Shown piece after piece: positions 17,884-26,137 of a stretch of 64,000 bases of DNA; position 1 is the stretch's first letter, and every line of letters begins with the position of its first letter. Both the position numbers and the translations under genes were made by a program. The notes under the pieces are model-generated. The model had not been told where the DNA came from, ran no database searches, and was given only the letters and a program-made list of their open reading frames with translations. The stretch is from VXNE01 sp965217825 (GTDB lineage: Bacteria; Pseudomonadota; Gammaproteobacteria; Pseudomonadales; Azotimanducaceae): contig OZ244571.1 in assembly GCA_965217825.1 (NCBI GenBank), positions 3,038,001 through 3,102,000 of the forward strand, read 5' to 3'.

Positions 17884-18048
17884 CGACAACAAGATTTTGT
17901 TGCTCAAAGAAAGCGATGGACCGCTCTTGTACGCAACACGCCGACAGGCCAAGATGGCGTCTCGTTCAATACCGATTCCGATGCCGCCTACAGTTCAGTC
18001 AAGCTCTCCGTTCAGGCTCATTTCGGTATTGGATTAGACTGCCCCGCG

Positions 18049-18316
18049 CTAGTGCCACAAAATCCATCGCCCTATCGGGCGCCGTGTTTTGCCCCCGCCC
18101 AAGCCCACCTATCACCCCGTCGATGTTGCCGCTGGCGCGGCAAGTCCGACAGACTGCTAGCGCCACAAAATCCATCGCCCTGGCCGACGCCGTGTTTTGC
18201 CCCCGCCCAAGCCCACCTATCACCCCGTCGATCTTGCCGCTGGCGCGGCAAGTCCGACAGACCGCTAGCGCCACAAAATCCATCGCCCTGGCCGACGCCA
18301 TGTTTTGCCCCCGCCG
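18049..18316 (+). repeat. 108-bp repeat, two copies plus a partial third
   Basis: Units repeat with a period of exactly 108 bp (GCCACAA at 18054, 18162 and 18270). The third is cut after about 47 bp. The same unit, reverse-complemented, forms seven tandem copies at 23823-24598, and one diverged copy lies at 46713-46809. Each unit contains an inverted repeat around CTTGCCGC/GCGGCAAG. The block fills the space between the insertion-sequence right end and the clpP stop. There is no gene in 17738-18328. Confidence 0.88.
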
Positions 18317-18328
18317 GATGTGTCCGGG

Positions 18329-18967
18329 CTAGCGAATCGCGGCCGCCTTGAGTTTCGGGGGCGGGTAGTGCACCACGTCGATCAGCCCGTAGTCCACCGC
18401 ATCCTCGGGGCTCATCCAATAGTCCCTGTCGGTATCTTCGGCGATGCGTTCGACGGGCTGTCCGGTATGTTGCGCCAGAATCGTGTTCAGCCGCTGTCGC
18501 ATCGAAACGATTTCCCTCGCCTGTATCTCTATGTCCGCGGCCACGCCCCGGGAGCCTCCAGATGGTTGGTGGAGCATCACGCGCGAATTGGGCAGTGCGA
18601 AGCGCTTTTTCGGCGCGCCTGCGGCGAGCAGGAACGCCCCCATGCTGGCAGCCTGCCCGATACACCAGGTATTCACGTCGCATGAAACGAACTGCATGGC
18701 GTCGTAGATCGCCAGTCCCGCGGTGACCGAGCCGCCGGGGGAATTGATATATAGGGAAATGTCCTTCTCAGGATTCTCGGACACGACGTATAGCAACTGG
18801 GCGACGATCAGATTCGCGACATTGTCGTCCACCGGCCCGACGATGAAGATGATGCGATCCCTCAGCAGCCGCGAATAGATATCGTACGCGCGCTCGCCGC
18901 GGGGACTCTGTTCGACCACCATGGGGACCAACCCAAGGTTTCTTATCGTCCGATGTTGATCGTTCAC
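18329..18967 (-). CDS. clpP: ATP-dependent Clp protease proteolytic subunit
   Basis: ClpP is the 14-subunit serine peptidase chamber that works with ClpX and ClpA. The catalytic triad is visible: Ser108 in GQAASMGAF, His133 in SRVMLHQPSGG and Asp182 in DTDRDYWMS. The oxyanion-region SPGGS is at about residue 76. The length (212) is normal. The start is GTG at 18967, with GAGAGGA 7 bp upstream. It lies downstream of tig, as usual, but its expected partner clpX is more than 2 kb away because of the inserted element and repeats, so a shared clpP-clpX transcript is unlikely to be efficient. Confidence 0.96.
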   Translation of the reverse strand: MNDQHRTIRNLGLVPMVVEQSPRGERAYDIYSRLLRDRIIFIVGPVDDNVANLIVAQLLYVVSENPEKDISLYINSPGGSVTAGLAIYDAMQFVSCDVNTWCIGQAASMGAFLLAAGAPKKRFALPNSRVMLHQPSGGSRGVAADIEIQAREIVSMRQRLNTILAQHTGQPVERIAEDTDRDYWMSPEDAVDYGLIDVVHYPPPKLKAAAIR

Positions 18968-19057
18968 TGCTAATCCTCTCTTCAGCCTACTCGATGCCCC
19001 TGATCGTTCCCGCGGTACTTTCTCATCCTCCGCAGCGCGCCGAGGTCGGATCGCTCG

Positions 19058-20404
19058 CTACGCTTGTTGATCGGCCTCGTCCGGCGACGCCAGCTTTCCG
19101 GACATCACATCCTGGAACGTGCTCTGTACGGTTTCCACCGTCGCCAACCCGGCCACGTGGTCGATCACCTGCTCGGTGAGCGTAGTTTGTTCGACCGACT
19201 GCAACAACCTCTCGTCGCCATAGTACGCGTCGATCACCTCTTTCGGGTTTTCATACCGCTCGGCGATGGCTTCAATACGGTCGCGGAGACTGTCCGCGTC
19301 CAACGTCAACGACTCGTGGGCCACGATGGCCTTCATGACCAGGCCGGTCTTCACGCGCTTCTCCGCTTCCGCGCCAACGAGGTCCCCCAACCGCTCCAGA
19401 TTTTCGTCCTGCGCTGGCAGTCCGACACGCCGGCGAAGATCCGCGCTCATCTGTTCCCGCTCGCGTTCAATCAATGCTTCCGGCAGGGCAAAGTCATGTA
19501 TGCGGGCAACCGCCTCCAGAACCTGCGCATGCATCTGTTGGCGAATCGCGGCGTCGAGCCGGGCCTGCATGTCCTTTTGAATAGCCTCGCGGAAAGCCTC
19601 CTCGCCGCCTTCCTTCACCCCCAATGAACCGAAGAAGGCATCGTCCAGATCAGGCAGTTCGGATTCCTCCACCGAGGCGACAGCCACCGTAAGGGCGATT
19701 TCGCTGCCGCGCAGGGACTCATCCGGAGAGTCTGGCGGAACTGTCGCCGAAAATTCCTTCTTGTCGTCCCGGGACATGCCCCGCACGGCCTGGTCGACAT
19801 CCTCCAGCACACTGCCGTCGCCAATGATGAACGCAGCGTCCTTTCCCGGAATGCGTGGATCGTGCAACGGATCGCCGAGAACGGTGAAATCCGCGGCAAT
19901 CAGGTCGCCTTCGTCCGCCGGACGATCTACGCGCTCCCACTTCCTGTTTCGTTCCCGCAAGGTCTGGATCATCTCGTCGATGTCCTCATGCGTCACCTCG
20001 GCTTCCGGCCGCACGATGCGGATCCCGGAAAGGTCGCCCACCTCCACTTCAGGCATGACCTCGAAGGTCGCCACATATGTGAATTCCGCGCCGGCCGCGA
20101 GGTCCGGCGGGTCAAAGGTAGGAGGCCCGGCGAGATCAAACGATTCGCGCTGCGCCGCTTCGACGAAGCTTGTTTGCATCAAGTCCGCAGCAACCTCGCG
20201 GCGTATCGATGCCCCGAATCTCCGACTCGCCTCCTTCACCGGCATCTTGCCGGGCCGAAAACCGTTCACGCGGGCTTCCCGCGCCACAACACGCGTCCTC
20301 ACTGCGACCCCATCATCGAACGCTCGGGCAGGCAACGTCACCTTTATGCGGCGCCGCAGGCCTTGAGCGCTCTCGACGGAAACCTGTATCTCGCCTAGTG
20401 CCAT
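19058..20404 (-). CDS. tig: Trigger factor (ribosome-associated chaperone, peptidyl-prolyl isomerase)
   Basis: Trigger factor binds at the ribosome exit tunnel and shields nascent chains. The N-terminal ribosome-binding domain ends with NGFRPGKMPVKEASRRFG, close to the family signature GFRxGKxP. The FKBP-type PPIase domain spans about residues 160-245 (EGDLIAADFTVLGD, FSATVPPD). The C-terminal chaperone domain follows (ALPEALIEREREQMSADLRRR). The length (448) matches E. coli (432). An extra charged tail ends in SPDEADQQA. It is the first gene of the tig-clpP-clpX-lon block, with the tRNA cluster upstream on the same strand. Confidence 0.95.
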   Translation of the reverse strand: MALGEIQVSVESAQGLRRRIKVTLPARAFDDGVAVRTRVVAREARVNGFRPGKMPVKEASRRFGASIRREVAADLMQTSFVEAAQRESFDLAGPPTFDPPDLAAGAEFTYVATFEVMPEVEVGDLSGIRIVRPEAEVTHEDIDEMIQTLRERNRKWERVDRPADEGDLIAADFTVLGDPLHDPRIPGKDAAFIIGDGSVLEDVDQAVRGMSRDDKKEFSATVPPDSPDESLRGSEIALTVAVASVEESELPDLDDAFFGSLGVKEGGEEAFREAIQKDMQARLDAAIRQQMHAQVLEAVARIHDFALPEALIEREREQMSADLRRRVGLPAQDENLERLGDLVGAEAEKRVKTGLVMKAIVAHESLTLDADSLRDRIEAIAERYENPKEVIDAYYGDERLLQSVEQTTLTEQVIDHVAGLATVETVQSTFQDVMSGKLASPDEADQQA

Positions 20405-20526
20405 CAGCTTTCAGGACCTAAAGGGCGCGCGCCGCGAAAGATCGGACTTCAGGTGCGTTCTCCATGGGACGTAGTCTGTCTGTTCAGGCGCAATCGGGCA
20501 ACCGATGCCTACAGGCGTCATGATTT

Positions 20527-20603
20527 TGGGGTGGACGATGGGGTTTGAACCCACGACCGCCGGATCCACAATCCGGAGCTCTACCAGCTGAGCTACGCCC
20601 ACC
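20527..20603 (-). tRNA. tRNA-His (GTG)
   Basis: The cloverleaf folds with acceptor GTGGGCG/CGTCCAC, D-loop AGCTCAGCTGGTAGAGCT, anticodon arm CCGGATTGTGGATCCGG (anticodon GTG) and T-arm GTGGGTTCAAACCCCAT. It has the histidine-specific extra 5' G (position 20603) opposite discriminator C, and CCA is encoded. Confidence 0.96.
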
Positions 20604-20670
20604 ATCGGTGCGGCTGCGTGCGCCGCATATGTATTGACTCTCATCCATGCCGCCGAGCCGGCCACGAAAT

Positions 20671-20747
20671 TGGCACGCCCGGCAGGGCTCGAACCTGCAA
20701 CCCTCGGCTTAGAAGGCCGATGCTCTATCCAGTTGAGCTACGGGCGC
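20671..20747 (-). tRNA. tRNA-Arg (TCT)
   Basis: The cloverleaf folds with acceptor GCGCCCG/CGGGCGT, anticodon arm ATCGGCCTTCTAAGCCGAG (anticodon TCT, reading AGA/AGG) and T-arm GCAGGTTCGAGCCCTGC. The encoded end is GCCA. It lies 67 bp upstream of tRNA-His on the same strand. Confidence 0.95.
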
Positions 20748-20834
20748 AATTGGCGTCGCCACCTCCCATGACTTGTCAAAAAATGCTTGACCATGCGCTA
20801 CAAGGAAACCCATATGAGGAAACGTTGGCATTCT

Positions 20835-20911
20835 TGGTCGGGGTAGGGAGATTCGAACTCCCGACTTCCTGCTCCCAAAGCAGGCGCGCTGCCAGACTGC
20901 GCCATACCCCG
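20835..20911 (-). tRNA. tRNA-Pro (TGG)
   Basis: The cloverleaf folds with acceptor CGGGGTA/TACCCCG, anticodon arm CCTGCTTTGGGAGCAGG (anticodon TGG) and T-arm GGGAGTTCGAATCTCCC. CCA is encoded. The C1-G72 pair is typical of proline tRNAs. It is the first tRNA of the cluster. Confidence 0.95.
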
Positions 20912-20964
20912 CCGCACGCGCCACTCGGGCGCCGTTCGCTCAAGCGAAGCCCTTCTGCGCGCGC

Positions 20965-20993
20965 ATCATACTGGCCGCCATATGGACGGTCAA
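20965..20993 (-). promoter_or_regulatory. Sigma-70 promoter of the tRNA cluster
   Basis: On the minus strand, TTGACC (20993-20988), a 17-bp spacer and TATGAT (20970-20965) lie 54 bp upstream of tRNA-Pro. The bases after the -10 box are GCGCGCGC. Such a GC-rich discriminator is characteristic of stable-RNA promoters under stringent control. Confidence 0.75.
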
Positions 20994-21181
20994 ACTTGAA
21001 GCATGTAAAACTTGAACCGCGGCCCGCCGTGCGGAAACGGTGCGACAGCCAACTGTACACATGCGGGAACGTCGGAGTACGTTGGGCGACACCGGCGCGT
21101 CGTCCGCCGAAGGACGGCCAATGTCGGAAACGCCTCGGCGCCACGGGAATGGCACATTCCGCCAACGGAAAGACTGACACC

Positions 21182-22027
21182 ATGACCGCGCAAATACTCG
21201 ACGGCAACGCAATCGCAGGATCCATCCGGGAACGGATCGCCGCCGCGGTCGCCGAGCGACGCGCCAGGGATTTGCGTCCGCCCGGCGTTGCCGTACTGCT
21301 GGTCGGAGACGATGCCGCTTCGGAGATCTACGTCCGATTGAAGCGCCGGGATTGCCGCGAAGTCGGCTTCAAACATGACATACGCCACCTCTCCGCCAAC
21401 ACACAGCCCGGGGAGCTATCGGCGATGATCGAAGAACTCAACGCCGACGACAGCATCGACGGCATCCTTGTGCAGTTGCCCCTGCCGCCGCAGTTTGAAG
21501 CCTCCCGGATCCTCGAAAGCATCGCTCCTTCAAAGGATGTCGACGGGGTTCACCCCTACAATATCGGGCGTTTGGCGCTGCGCAGGCCCGCGCTCCGTTC
21601 GTGCACGCCCAAGGGGATCATGACGCTCCTCGGGCACGCCGGGCGCCAGCTGCGCGGTCTGGACGCCACCATCGTCGGCGCATCCAACCATGTCGGCAGG
21701 CCGATGGCGCTCGAGTTGCTCCTCGCCGGCTGCACGGTCACGACGGCACACAAATTCAGCAAGGACACGGCGAGGCACGTCGCGTCGGCAGATGTCGTCA
21801 TATCTGCGACCGGCCAACGTGGCCTCATTCGCGGTGACTGGATCAAGCCGGGAGCGATCGTCATCGATGTCGGTATCACGCGCGAAAACAACAGGTTGTA
21901 TGGCGATGTGGAGTTCGACGCCGCGCGTGAGCGCGCCGCCTGGATCACGCCGGTGCCCGGCGGGGTCGGCCCCATGACGCGAGTGTCGATGCTCGAAAAC
22001 GCGCTTCAGTCCGCCGAAGCGACATGA
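21182..22027 (+). CDS. folD: Methylenetetrahydrofolate dehydrogenase / cyclohydrolase
   Basis: FolD interconverts 5,10-methylene-THF and 10-formyl-THF using NADP, supplying one-carbon units. The 281-residue protein has the active-site YVRLKRRDC (Tyr-x-x-x-Lys), GILVQLPLPP and the NADP-binding GASNHVGRPMALELL. The C-terminus has PVPGGVGPMTRVSMLENAL, the family signature PGGVGPMT. The frame stays open upstream to 20618, but that part overlaps the tRNA genes; ATG at 21182 gives the canonical N-terminus MTAQILDGNAIA. Its stop overlaps lpxH by 4 bp. Confidence 0.96.
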   Translation: MTAQILDGNAIAGSIRERIAAAVAERRARDLRPPGVAVLLVGDDAASEIYVRLKRRDCREVGFKHDIRHLSANTQPGELSAMIEELNADDSIDGILVQLPLPPQFEASRILESIAPSKDVDGVHPYNIGRLALRRPALRSCTPKGIMTLLGHAGRQLRGLDATIVGASNHVGRPMALELLLAGCTVTTAHKFSKDTARHVASADVVISATGQRGLIRGDWIKPGAIVIDVGITRENNRLYGDVEFDAARERAAWITPVPGGVGPMTRVSMLENALQSAEAT

Positions 22028-22740
22028 CCGCGCTATTCGTGTCCGACCTGCACATCGACGCCGGCAAGCCGCACGTGCTCGAAGGATTTGAGCGCCTTGT
22101 CGAGCGCGAGGCCCCGTCGGCCGATGCGCTCTATATATTAGGCGATCTCGCGGAGGTGTGGATCGGAGACGACGACGACTCCGAAACCGCCGAAGCCCTG
22201 CGCGAAGCGCTGTCGCGGGCGGCGCGCCTTTGCCCATTGCGCATCATGCACGGAAACCGCGACTTCCTTTTCGGTCAGCGGTTCGCCCGGGAGGTCGGCG
22301 GCGAACTCATCGACGATCCGCATATCGCCGAAATAGACGGACAACGGGTACTCCTCAGCCACGGCGATGCGCTTTGCACGGCGGATACCGCATATCAACT
22401 CGCCCGCCGCCTGTTTCGCTCCGAAGCGTGGCAACGCGACATACTCGGCAGGAGTCTTCAGGAGCGCCGCGGCATAGCGCAGCAAATGCGGCGGCAAAGC
22501 ACGGCGGCGAACGCGAACAAAGCAGAGAACATCATGGATGTGACTCCCGAAGAAGTCGTCGCATTGATGCGGCGGATGGGTTGCGCGACGCTCATACACG
22601 GGCATACGCATCGGCCCGGCGTGAACGACGTGCCCCTAGGAGACACGGTCGGCACGCGCTATGTTCTGGGCGATTGGGACCGTTGCGGCTGGTTCATCCG
22701 CTTTGAGGGGACACCCGAGCTGGTGTGTTTTCCGCTATAG
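22024..22740 (+). CDS. lpxH: UDP-2,3-diacylglucosamine diphosphatase
   Basis: LpxH hydrolyses UDP-2,3-diacylglucosamine to lipid X at the inner face of the inner membrane, the fourth step of lipid A synthesis. It is a calcineurin-like metallophosphatase with metal ligands in FVSDLHID (Asp8, His10), ILGDLAEVWIGDD, MHGNRDFLFG, LSHGDALC and HGHTHRPGV. The length (238) matches E. coli (240). Presence of LpxH indicates an outer membrane with lipid A. The ATG overlaps the folD stop. The stop codon shares the palindrome CTATAG with the stop of convergent miaE. Confidence 0.95.
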   Translation: MTALFVSDLHIDAGKPHVLEGFERLVEREAPSADALYILGDLAEVWIGDDDDSETAEALREALSRAARLCPLRIMHGNRDFLFGQRFAREVGGELIDDPHIAEIDGQRVLLSHGDALCTADTAYQLARRLFRSEAWQRDILGRSLQERRGIAQQMRRQSTAANANKAENIMDVTPEEVVALMRRMGCATLIHGHTHRPGVNDVPLGDTVGTRYVLGDWDRCGWFIRFEGTPELVCFPL

Positions 22741-23361
22741 CCGGGTGCCCGGCGACGCGGGCGGGCCGCCGTGGAACCTCAGTTCCTTGTCGGGGGCCAG
22801 GATCAACGCCCGCTCTACATCCAGCAGTTCCCCCGCGCGATCATCGATCGGCGATCCGGCGCAATGGCGGGCCAAACCGAGATATATGCGGAAGTGGCGT
22901 GCCTCGGAGGCCAGCAGATTCCTATAGAAACGTCCCAGGTCGCCATCAATGCGGAGAGAAAGCCGATAGAAGCGCTCGCACGAGCGCGCTTCAATGATGG
23001 CACCGACGATCAGCGTATCGATGACGCGTGCCGGCTCGCATTTGCCGACCTGGGCAAACATTTCTGCAGCGTAGCGCGAAGAGGACAAGTGTCGATACGT
23101 CACGCCGCGCGAATGCATCGCCTTGAGCACCTGCTCGAAATGTCGCAATTCCTCGCGCGCGATCTTCGACAGCGCCGTCAGCAAGCGCGGCCGGTCGACG
23201 TAGCGAAACAACATGCTGAGCGCGGTGCCCGCCGCTTTCTTCTCGCAGTTGGCGTGGTCGATCAGCAGGATGTCGAGCGAATCCAGCGCCGCTGCCACCC
23301 AGGCGTCAGGGGTATCGCAGGCCAGAAACGCGCGAACCGGAGCGATGTCGGCGGCTGTCAT
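22735..23361 (-). CDS. miaE: tRNA-(ms2io6A37) hydroxylase
   Basis: MiaE is a non-haem di-iron oxygenase that hydroxylates the isopentenyl group of ms2i6A at position 37 of some tRNAs. The 208-residue, mostly helical protein contains expected ligand segments: DHANCEKKAAGTAL, KIAREELRHFEQV (E-x-x-H), IVGAIIEARSCERF and ASEARHFRIYLGLA (E-x-x-H). These fit the MiaE family pattern. It overlaps the upstream DUF1289 gene by 4 bp and meets lpxH tail to tail. The enzyme requires oxygen, so the organism is probably at least facultatively aerobic. Confidence 0.9.
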   Translation of the reverse strand: MTAADIAPVRAFLACDTPDAWVAAALDSLDILLIDHANCEKKAAGTALSMLFRYVDRPRLLTALSKIAREELRHFEQVLKAMHSRGVTYRHLSSSRYAAEMFAQVGKCEPARVIDTLIVGAIIEARSCERFYRLSLRIDGDLGRFYRNLLASEARHFRIYLGLARHCAGSPIDDRAGELLDVERALILAPDKELRFHGGPPASPGTRL

Positions 23362-23801
23362 TGCGCGAGAGTGCGAAAGTTTCGCTCGTAAGCGGCCGTC
23401 GCGCGGGCATAGAACTCGCGGTCTATGGCACCAAACAGCTCATCGGCCGAAATGTCGGCGGCGAAGCTTGAACGGGCGAGCCCCAGCAAGGCGAGATCGG
23501 GCGCGCCCCGCGTGCGGCGCAAGGTCTCGTAGGCAACGCTCAAGCCCGTCCAGCCAGGTGCCGGAGCGATCCGCAGGGCCGCGGCGGCTTCAAAAAGGAC
23601 TGCTTCGTTCTCGATCAGCACGAACTCGGCGACAGCCGTGTCGCGCAAGTCTTTCAGGCGTCGCCACACAGCGGTGCGCTGTGTCGCGGCGTATCCGTTC
23701 CATCCGGTCACTTCGTGGGCGAAGCGTTTGCATCCGCGGCAAATCAGGTCGCCATAAGTGGTCGAACAGATGCCGATACACGGCGTTTGTCGCACCCTCA
23801 A
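23358..23801 (-). CDS. DUF1289 domain protein
   Basis: This is a 147-residue protein. The N-terminal 45 residues are a DUF1289 domain with TPCIGICSTTYGDLICRGCK, a cysteine-rich C-x3-C...C-x2-C pattern that may bind a metal, followed by EVTGWNGYAATQRTAVWRRL. The remaining 100 residues are not recognised. The start is TTG at 23801 or GTG at 23795; both are close to a TTGAGG-type site. The gene overlaps miaE by 4 bp, so the two are co-translated. The function of DUF1289 proteins is unknown to me. The 108-bp repeat array ends 22 bp upstream, leaving almost no room for a conventional promoter. Confidence 0.8.
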   Translation of the reverse strand: MRVRQTPCIGICSTTYGDLICRGCKRFAHEVTGWNGYAATQRTAVWRRLKDLRDTAVAEFVLIENEAVLFEAAAALRIAPAPGWTGLSVAYETLRRTRGAPDLALLGLARSSFAADISADELFGAIDREFYARATAAYERNFRTLAQ

Positions 23802-23822
23802 GCCGCCGAACCCCAGGGACTT

Positions 23823-24598
23823 GTGGCGCTAGCAGCCTGTCGGACTTGCCGCGCCAGCGGCAAGATCGACGGGGTGATAGGTGGGCTTGGGCGGGGGCAA
23901 AACACGGCGCCCGCCAGGGCGACGGATTTTGTGGCGCTAGCAGCCTGTCGGACTTGCCGCGCCAGCGGCAAGATCGACGGGGTGATAGGTGGGCTTGGGC
24001 GGGGGCAAAACACGGCGCCCGCCAGGGCGACGGATTTTGTGGCGCTAGCAGCCTGTCGGACTCGCCGCGCCAGCGGCAAGATCGACGGGGTGATAGGTGG
24101 GCTTGGGCGGGGGCAAAACACGGCGCCCGCCAGGGCGACGGATTTTGTGGCGCTAGCAGCCTGTCGGACTCGCCGCGCCAGCGGCAAGATCGACGGGGTG
24201 ATAGGTGGGCTTGGGCGGGGGCAAAACACGGCGCCCGCCAGGGCGACGGATTTTGTGGCGCTAGCAGCCTGTCGGACTCGCCGCGCCAGCGGCAAGATCG
24301 ACGGGGTGATAGGTGGGCTTGGGCGGGGGCAAAACACGGCGCCCGCCAGGGCGACGGATTTTGTGGCGCTAGCAGCCTGTCGGACTCGCCGCGCCAGCGG
24401 CAAGATCGACGGGGTGATAGGTGGGCTTGGGCGGGGGCAAAACACGGCGCCCGCCAGGGCGACGGATTTTGTGGCGCTAGCAGCCTGTCGGACTCGCCGC
24501 GCCAGCGGCAGGATCGACAGGGTGACGGGCGCGCGGGTGGGGCGAAACAGGGGGCTTGGGCGGGGGCAAAAAGCGGCGCCCGCCAGGGCGACGGTTTT
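23823..24598 (+). repeat. Seven tandem copies of the 108-bp repeat
   Basis: Units start with GTGGCGCTAGCAGCCTGTCG at 23823, 23931, 24039, 24147, 24255, 24363 and 24471. The first six are exactly 108 bp and nearly identical (for example CTTGCC versus CTCGCC in the hairpin arm). The last is longer (about 128 bp) and diverged near 24520-24555. Because 108 is divisible by three, several frames stay open through the array and create false proteins. No gene is present in 23802-24605. Related copies lie at 18049 and 46713. Confidence 0.95.
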
Positions 24599-24605
24599 TG
24601 TGGCA

Positions 24606-26126
24606 CTAGATATCATCATGGTTGTGCAGAGCGATCTGATCGCCATCCAGATCGGTCTGCCGGCGCAGCTTGGTCATATCGTTCCGGTCGAGCGACAAGC
24701 GGTCGAGGTAGGCGTCGTCGATGTCTCCGGTCACGTAGTGGCCATCGAACACCGAACAGTCAAAGGCGCGGAGCCTGGGATTGCCCTCCCGAGCCGAGGC
24801 GACGAGGTCCTCGATGGTCTGGTAGATCAACCAGTCCGCACCAATGATTCGGCCGACCTCCTCTTCTGTACGGTTGTACGCGACGAACTCGTGAGCCGCA
24901 GGCATGTCGATACCGTAGACATTCGGGTAGCGCACAGGCGGCGCGGCGCAGGCGAAGTACACCCTTCGCGCACCGGCTTCCCGGGCAAGCTGGATGATCT
25001 GCCGGGTGGTCGTTCCGCGTACGATGGAATCGTCCACCAACAACACGTTCTTGTCCTTGAATTCCAATTCAATGGCGTTGTGCTTCTGTCGGACGGACCG
25101 CTGCCGCTGCCCCTGTCCCGGCATGATGAAGGTCCGGCCCACGTAGGGGTTCTTGACAAGCCCCTCACGAAACTTGACGTCCAGGCGGTGCGCCAGCGGC
25201 AGCGCCGCCGTGCGCGCCGTATCCGGAACGGGGACCACCACGTCGATATCGTGATCGCGCTGCGAGTAGTGGTCGACAATGCGATCCGCCAGCGTCTCGC
25301 CCATGCGCAGACGCGCCTTGTATACCGATACTTCATCCATGATGGAGTCCGGGCGCGCCAAGTAGACATGCTCGAAGATACACGGGGAATATGCGCGCTC
25401 GGTGCCGCAGCGCCTCGTGTGCAGGTTGCCGTCGATGTCGATATACACGGCCTCGCCGGGCATCACGTCGCGAATTAGCTCGAACGAAAGGATATCGAGG
25501 GCGACGCTCTCCGAGGCGATGATGTATTCCGTGCCCAACTCTGTCTCGCGCCGTCCGAAAACCAGGGGCCTTATGCCATAGCAGTCGCGAAAGCCTACGA
25601 TGCCGCCGCCGATGATCATTGCCACCACGGCGTAGGCGCCCCGGCAGCGCCGATGCACGCCTTCCACGGCAGCGAATACGTCGTCCGCGTCCAGCGTCTG
25701 CCCGCCGGTCAGTTCGTGCGCGAATACGTTAAGCAGAATCTCCGAGTCGGAATCGGTGTTGATGTGCCGTCGGTCGGCGTGGAAAACGTCGGCCTCCAAT
25801 TCCGCGGCGTTCGTAAGATTGCCGTTGTGCGCCAGCGCGATGCCGTACGGCGAGTTGACGTACATCGGCTGCGCTTCCGCCGAACTTGACGTTCCCGCGG
25901 TCGGATAGCGCACATGCCCTACTCCCAGATTGCCAACAAGGCGCTGCATGTGCCGTTGCTCGAACACGTCGCGCACGAGACCGTTGGCCTTGCGCAATTG
26001 CACGCGCGTGCCATCGCAGGTGACCATGCCCGCCGCATCCTGGCCGCGGTGCTGCAGCGCGGTCAACGCGTCGTATAACGCCTGGTTGGCCTGGGCCCTG
26101 GTAACAATTCCGACAACGCCGCACAT
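24606..26126 (-). CDS. purF: Amidophosphoribosyltransferase
   Basis: PurF makes phosphoribosylamine from PRPP and glutamine, the first committed step of purine synthesis. The protein starts MCGVVGIVTRA, so Cys2 becomes the N-terminal nucleophile of the glutaminase domain. ALQHRGQDAAGMVT and SDSEILLNVFAHEL are family blocks. The PRPP-binding loop is NVLLVDDSIVRGTTTRQI at about residue 365. The length (506) matches E. coli (505). It follows cvpA by 11 bp. The repeat array starts just after its stop. Confidence 0.97.
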   Translation of the reverse strand: MCGVVGIVTRAQANQALYDALTALQHRGQDAAGMVTCDGTRVQLRKANGLVRDVFEQRHMQRLVGNLGVGHVRYPTAGTSSSAEAQPMYVNSPYGIALAHNGNLTNAAELEADVFHADRRHINTDSDSEILLNVFAHELTGGQTLDADDVFAAVEGVHRRCRGAYAVVAMIIGGGIVGFRDCYGIRPLVFGRRETELGTEYIIASESVALDILSFELIRDVMPGEAVYIDIDGNLHTRRCGTERAYSPCIFEHVYLARPDSIMDEVSVYKARLRMGETLADRIVDHYSQRDHDIDVVVPVPDTARTAALPLAHRLDVKFREGLVKNPYVGRTFIMPGQGQRQRSVRQKHNAIELEFKDKNVLLVDDSIVRGTTTRQIIQLAREAGARRVYFACAAPPVRYPNVYGIDMPAAHEFVAYNRTEEEVGRIIGADWLIYQTIEDLVASAREGNPRLRAFDCSVFDGHYVTGDIDDAYLDRLSLDRNDMTKLRRQTDLDGDQIALHNHDDI

Positions 26127-26137
26127 GGTCTATCCCG

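Larger units (their letters stand above)
16394..18033 (+). mobile_element. Complete integrase-type insertion sequence between clpX and clpP
   Basis: The element is bounded by imperfect inverted ends. The left reads TGTCCAACGTGACATGAGCC from 16394. The right (reverse complement of 18008-18033) begins TCCAATACCG, and both contain ATGAGCCTGAACGG. A second internal copy of the left motif begins at 16431. The element carries one intact transposase and a large potential hairpin in its 3' non-coding part. The family was not identified; the transposase has an integrase (rve) core. I found no clear target duplication. Confidence 0.75.

Noticed and set aside
18968..19057. A sigma-32 promoter for clpP
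   Set aside because: No pair of boxes with acceptable spacing was found in the gap; the best -10 does not match.
20618..21181. An N-terminal extension of FolD
   Set aside because: The extension overlaps three tRNA genes and lies outside the FolD family.
23823..24598. CRISPR array
   Set aside because: Units are contiguous 108-bp repeats without variable spacers, and no cas genes are present.
23213..25478. Long reading frames of 282 to 587 residues through the 108-bp repeat array
   Set aside because: The repeat length is divisible by three, so frames stay open by periodicity. The predicted proteins only repeat the same 36 residues and run into purF or miaE in antisense.
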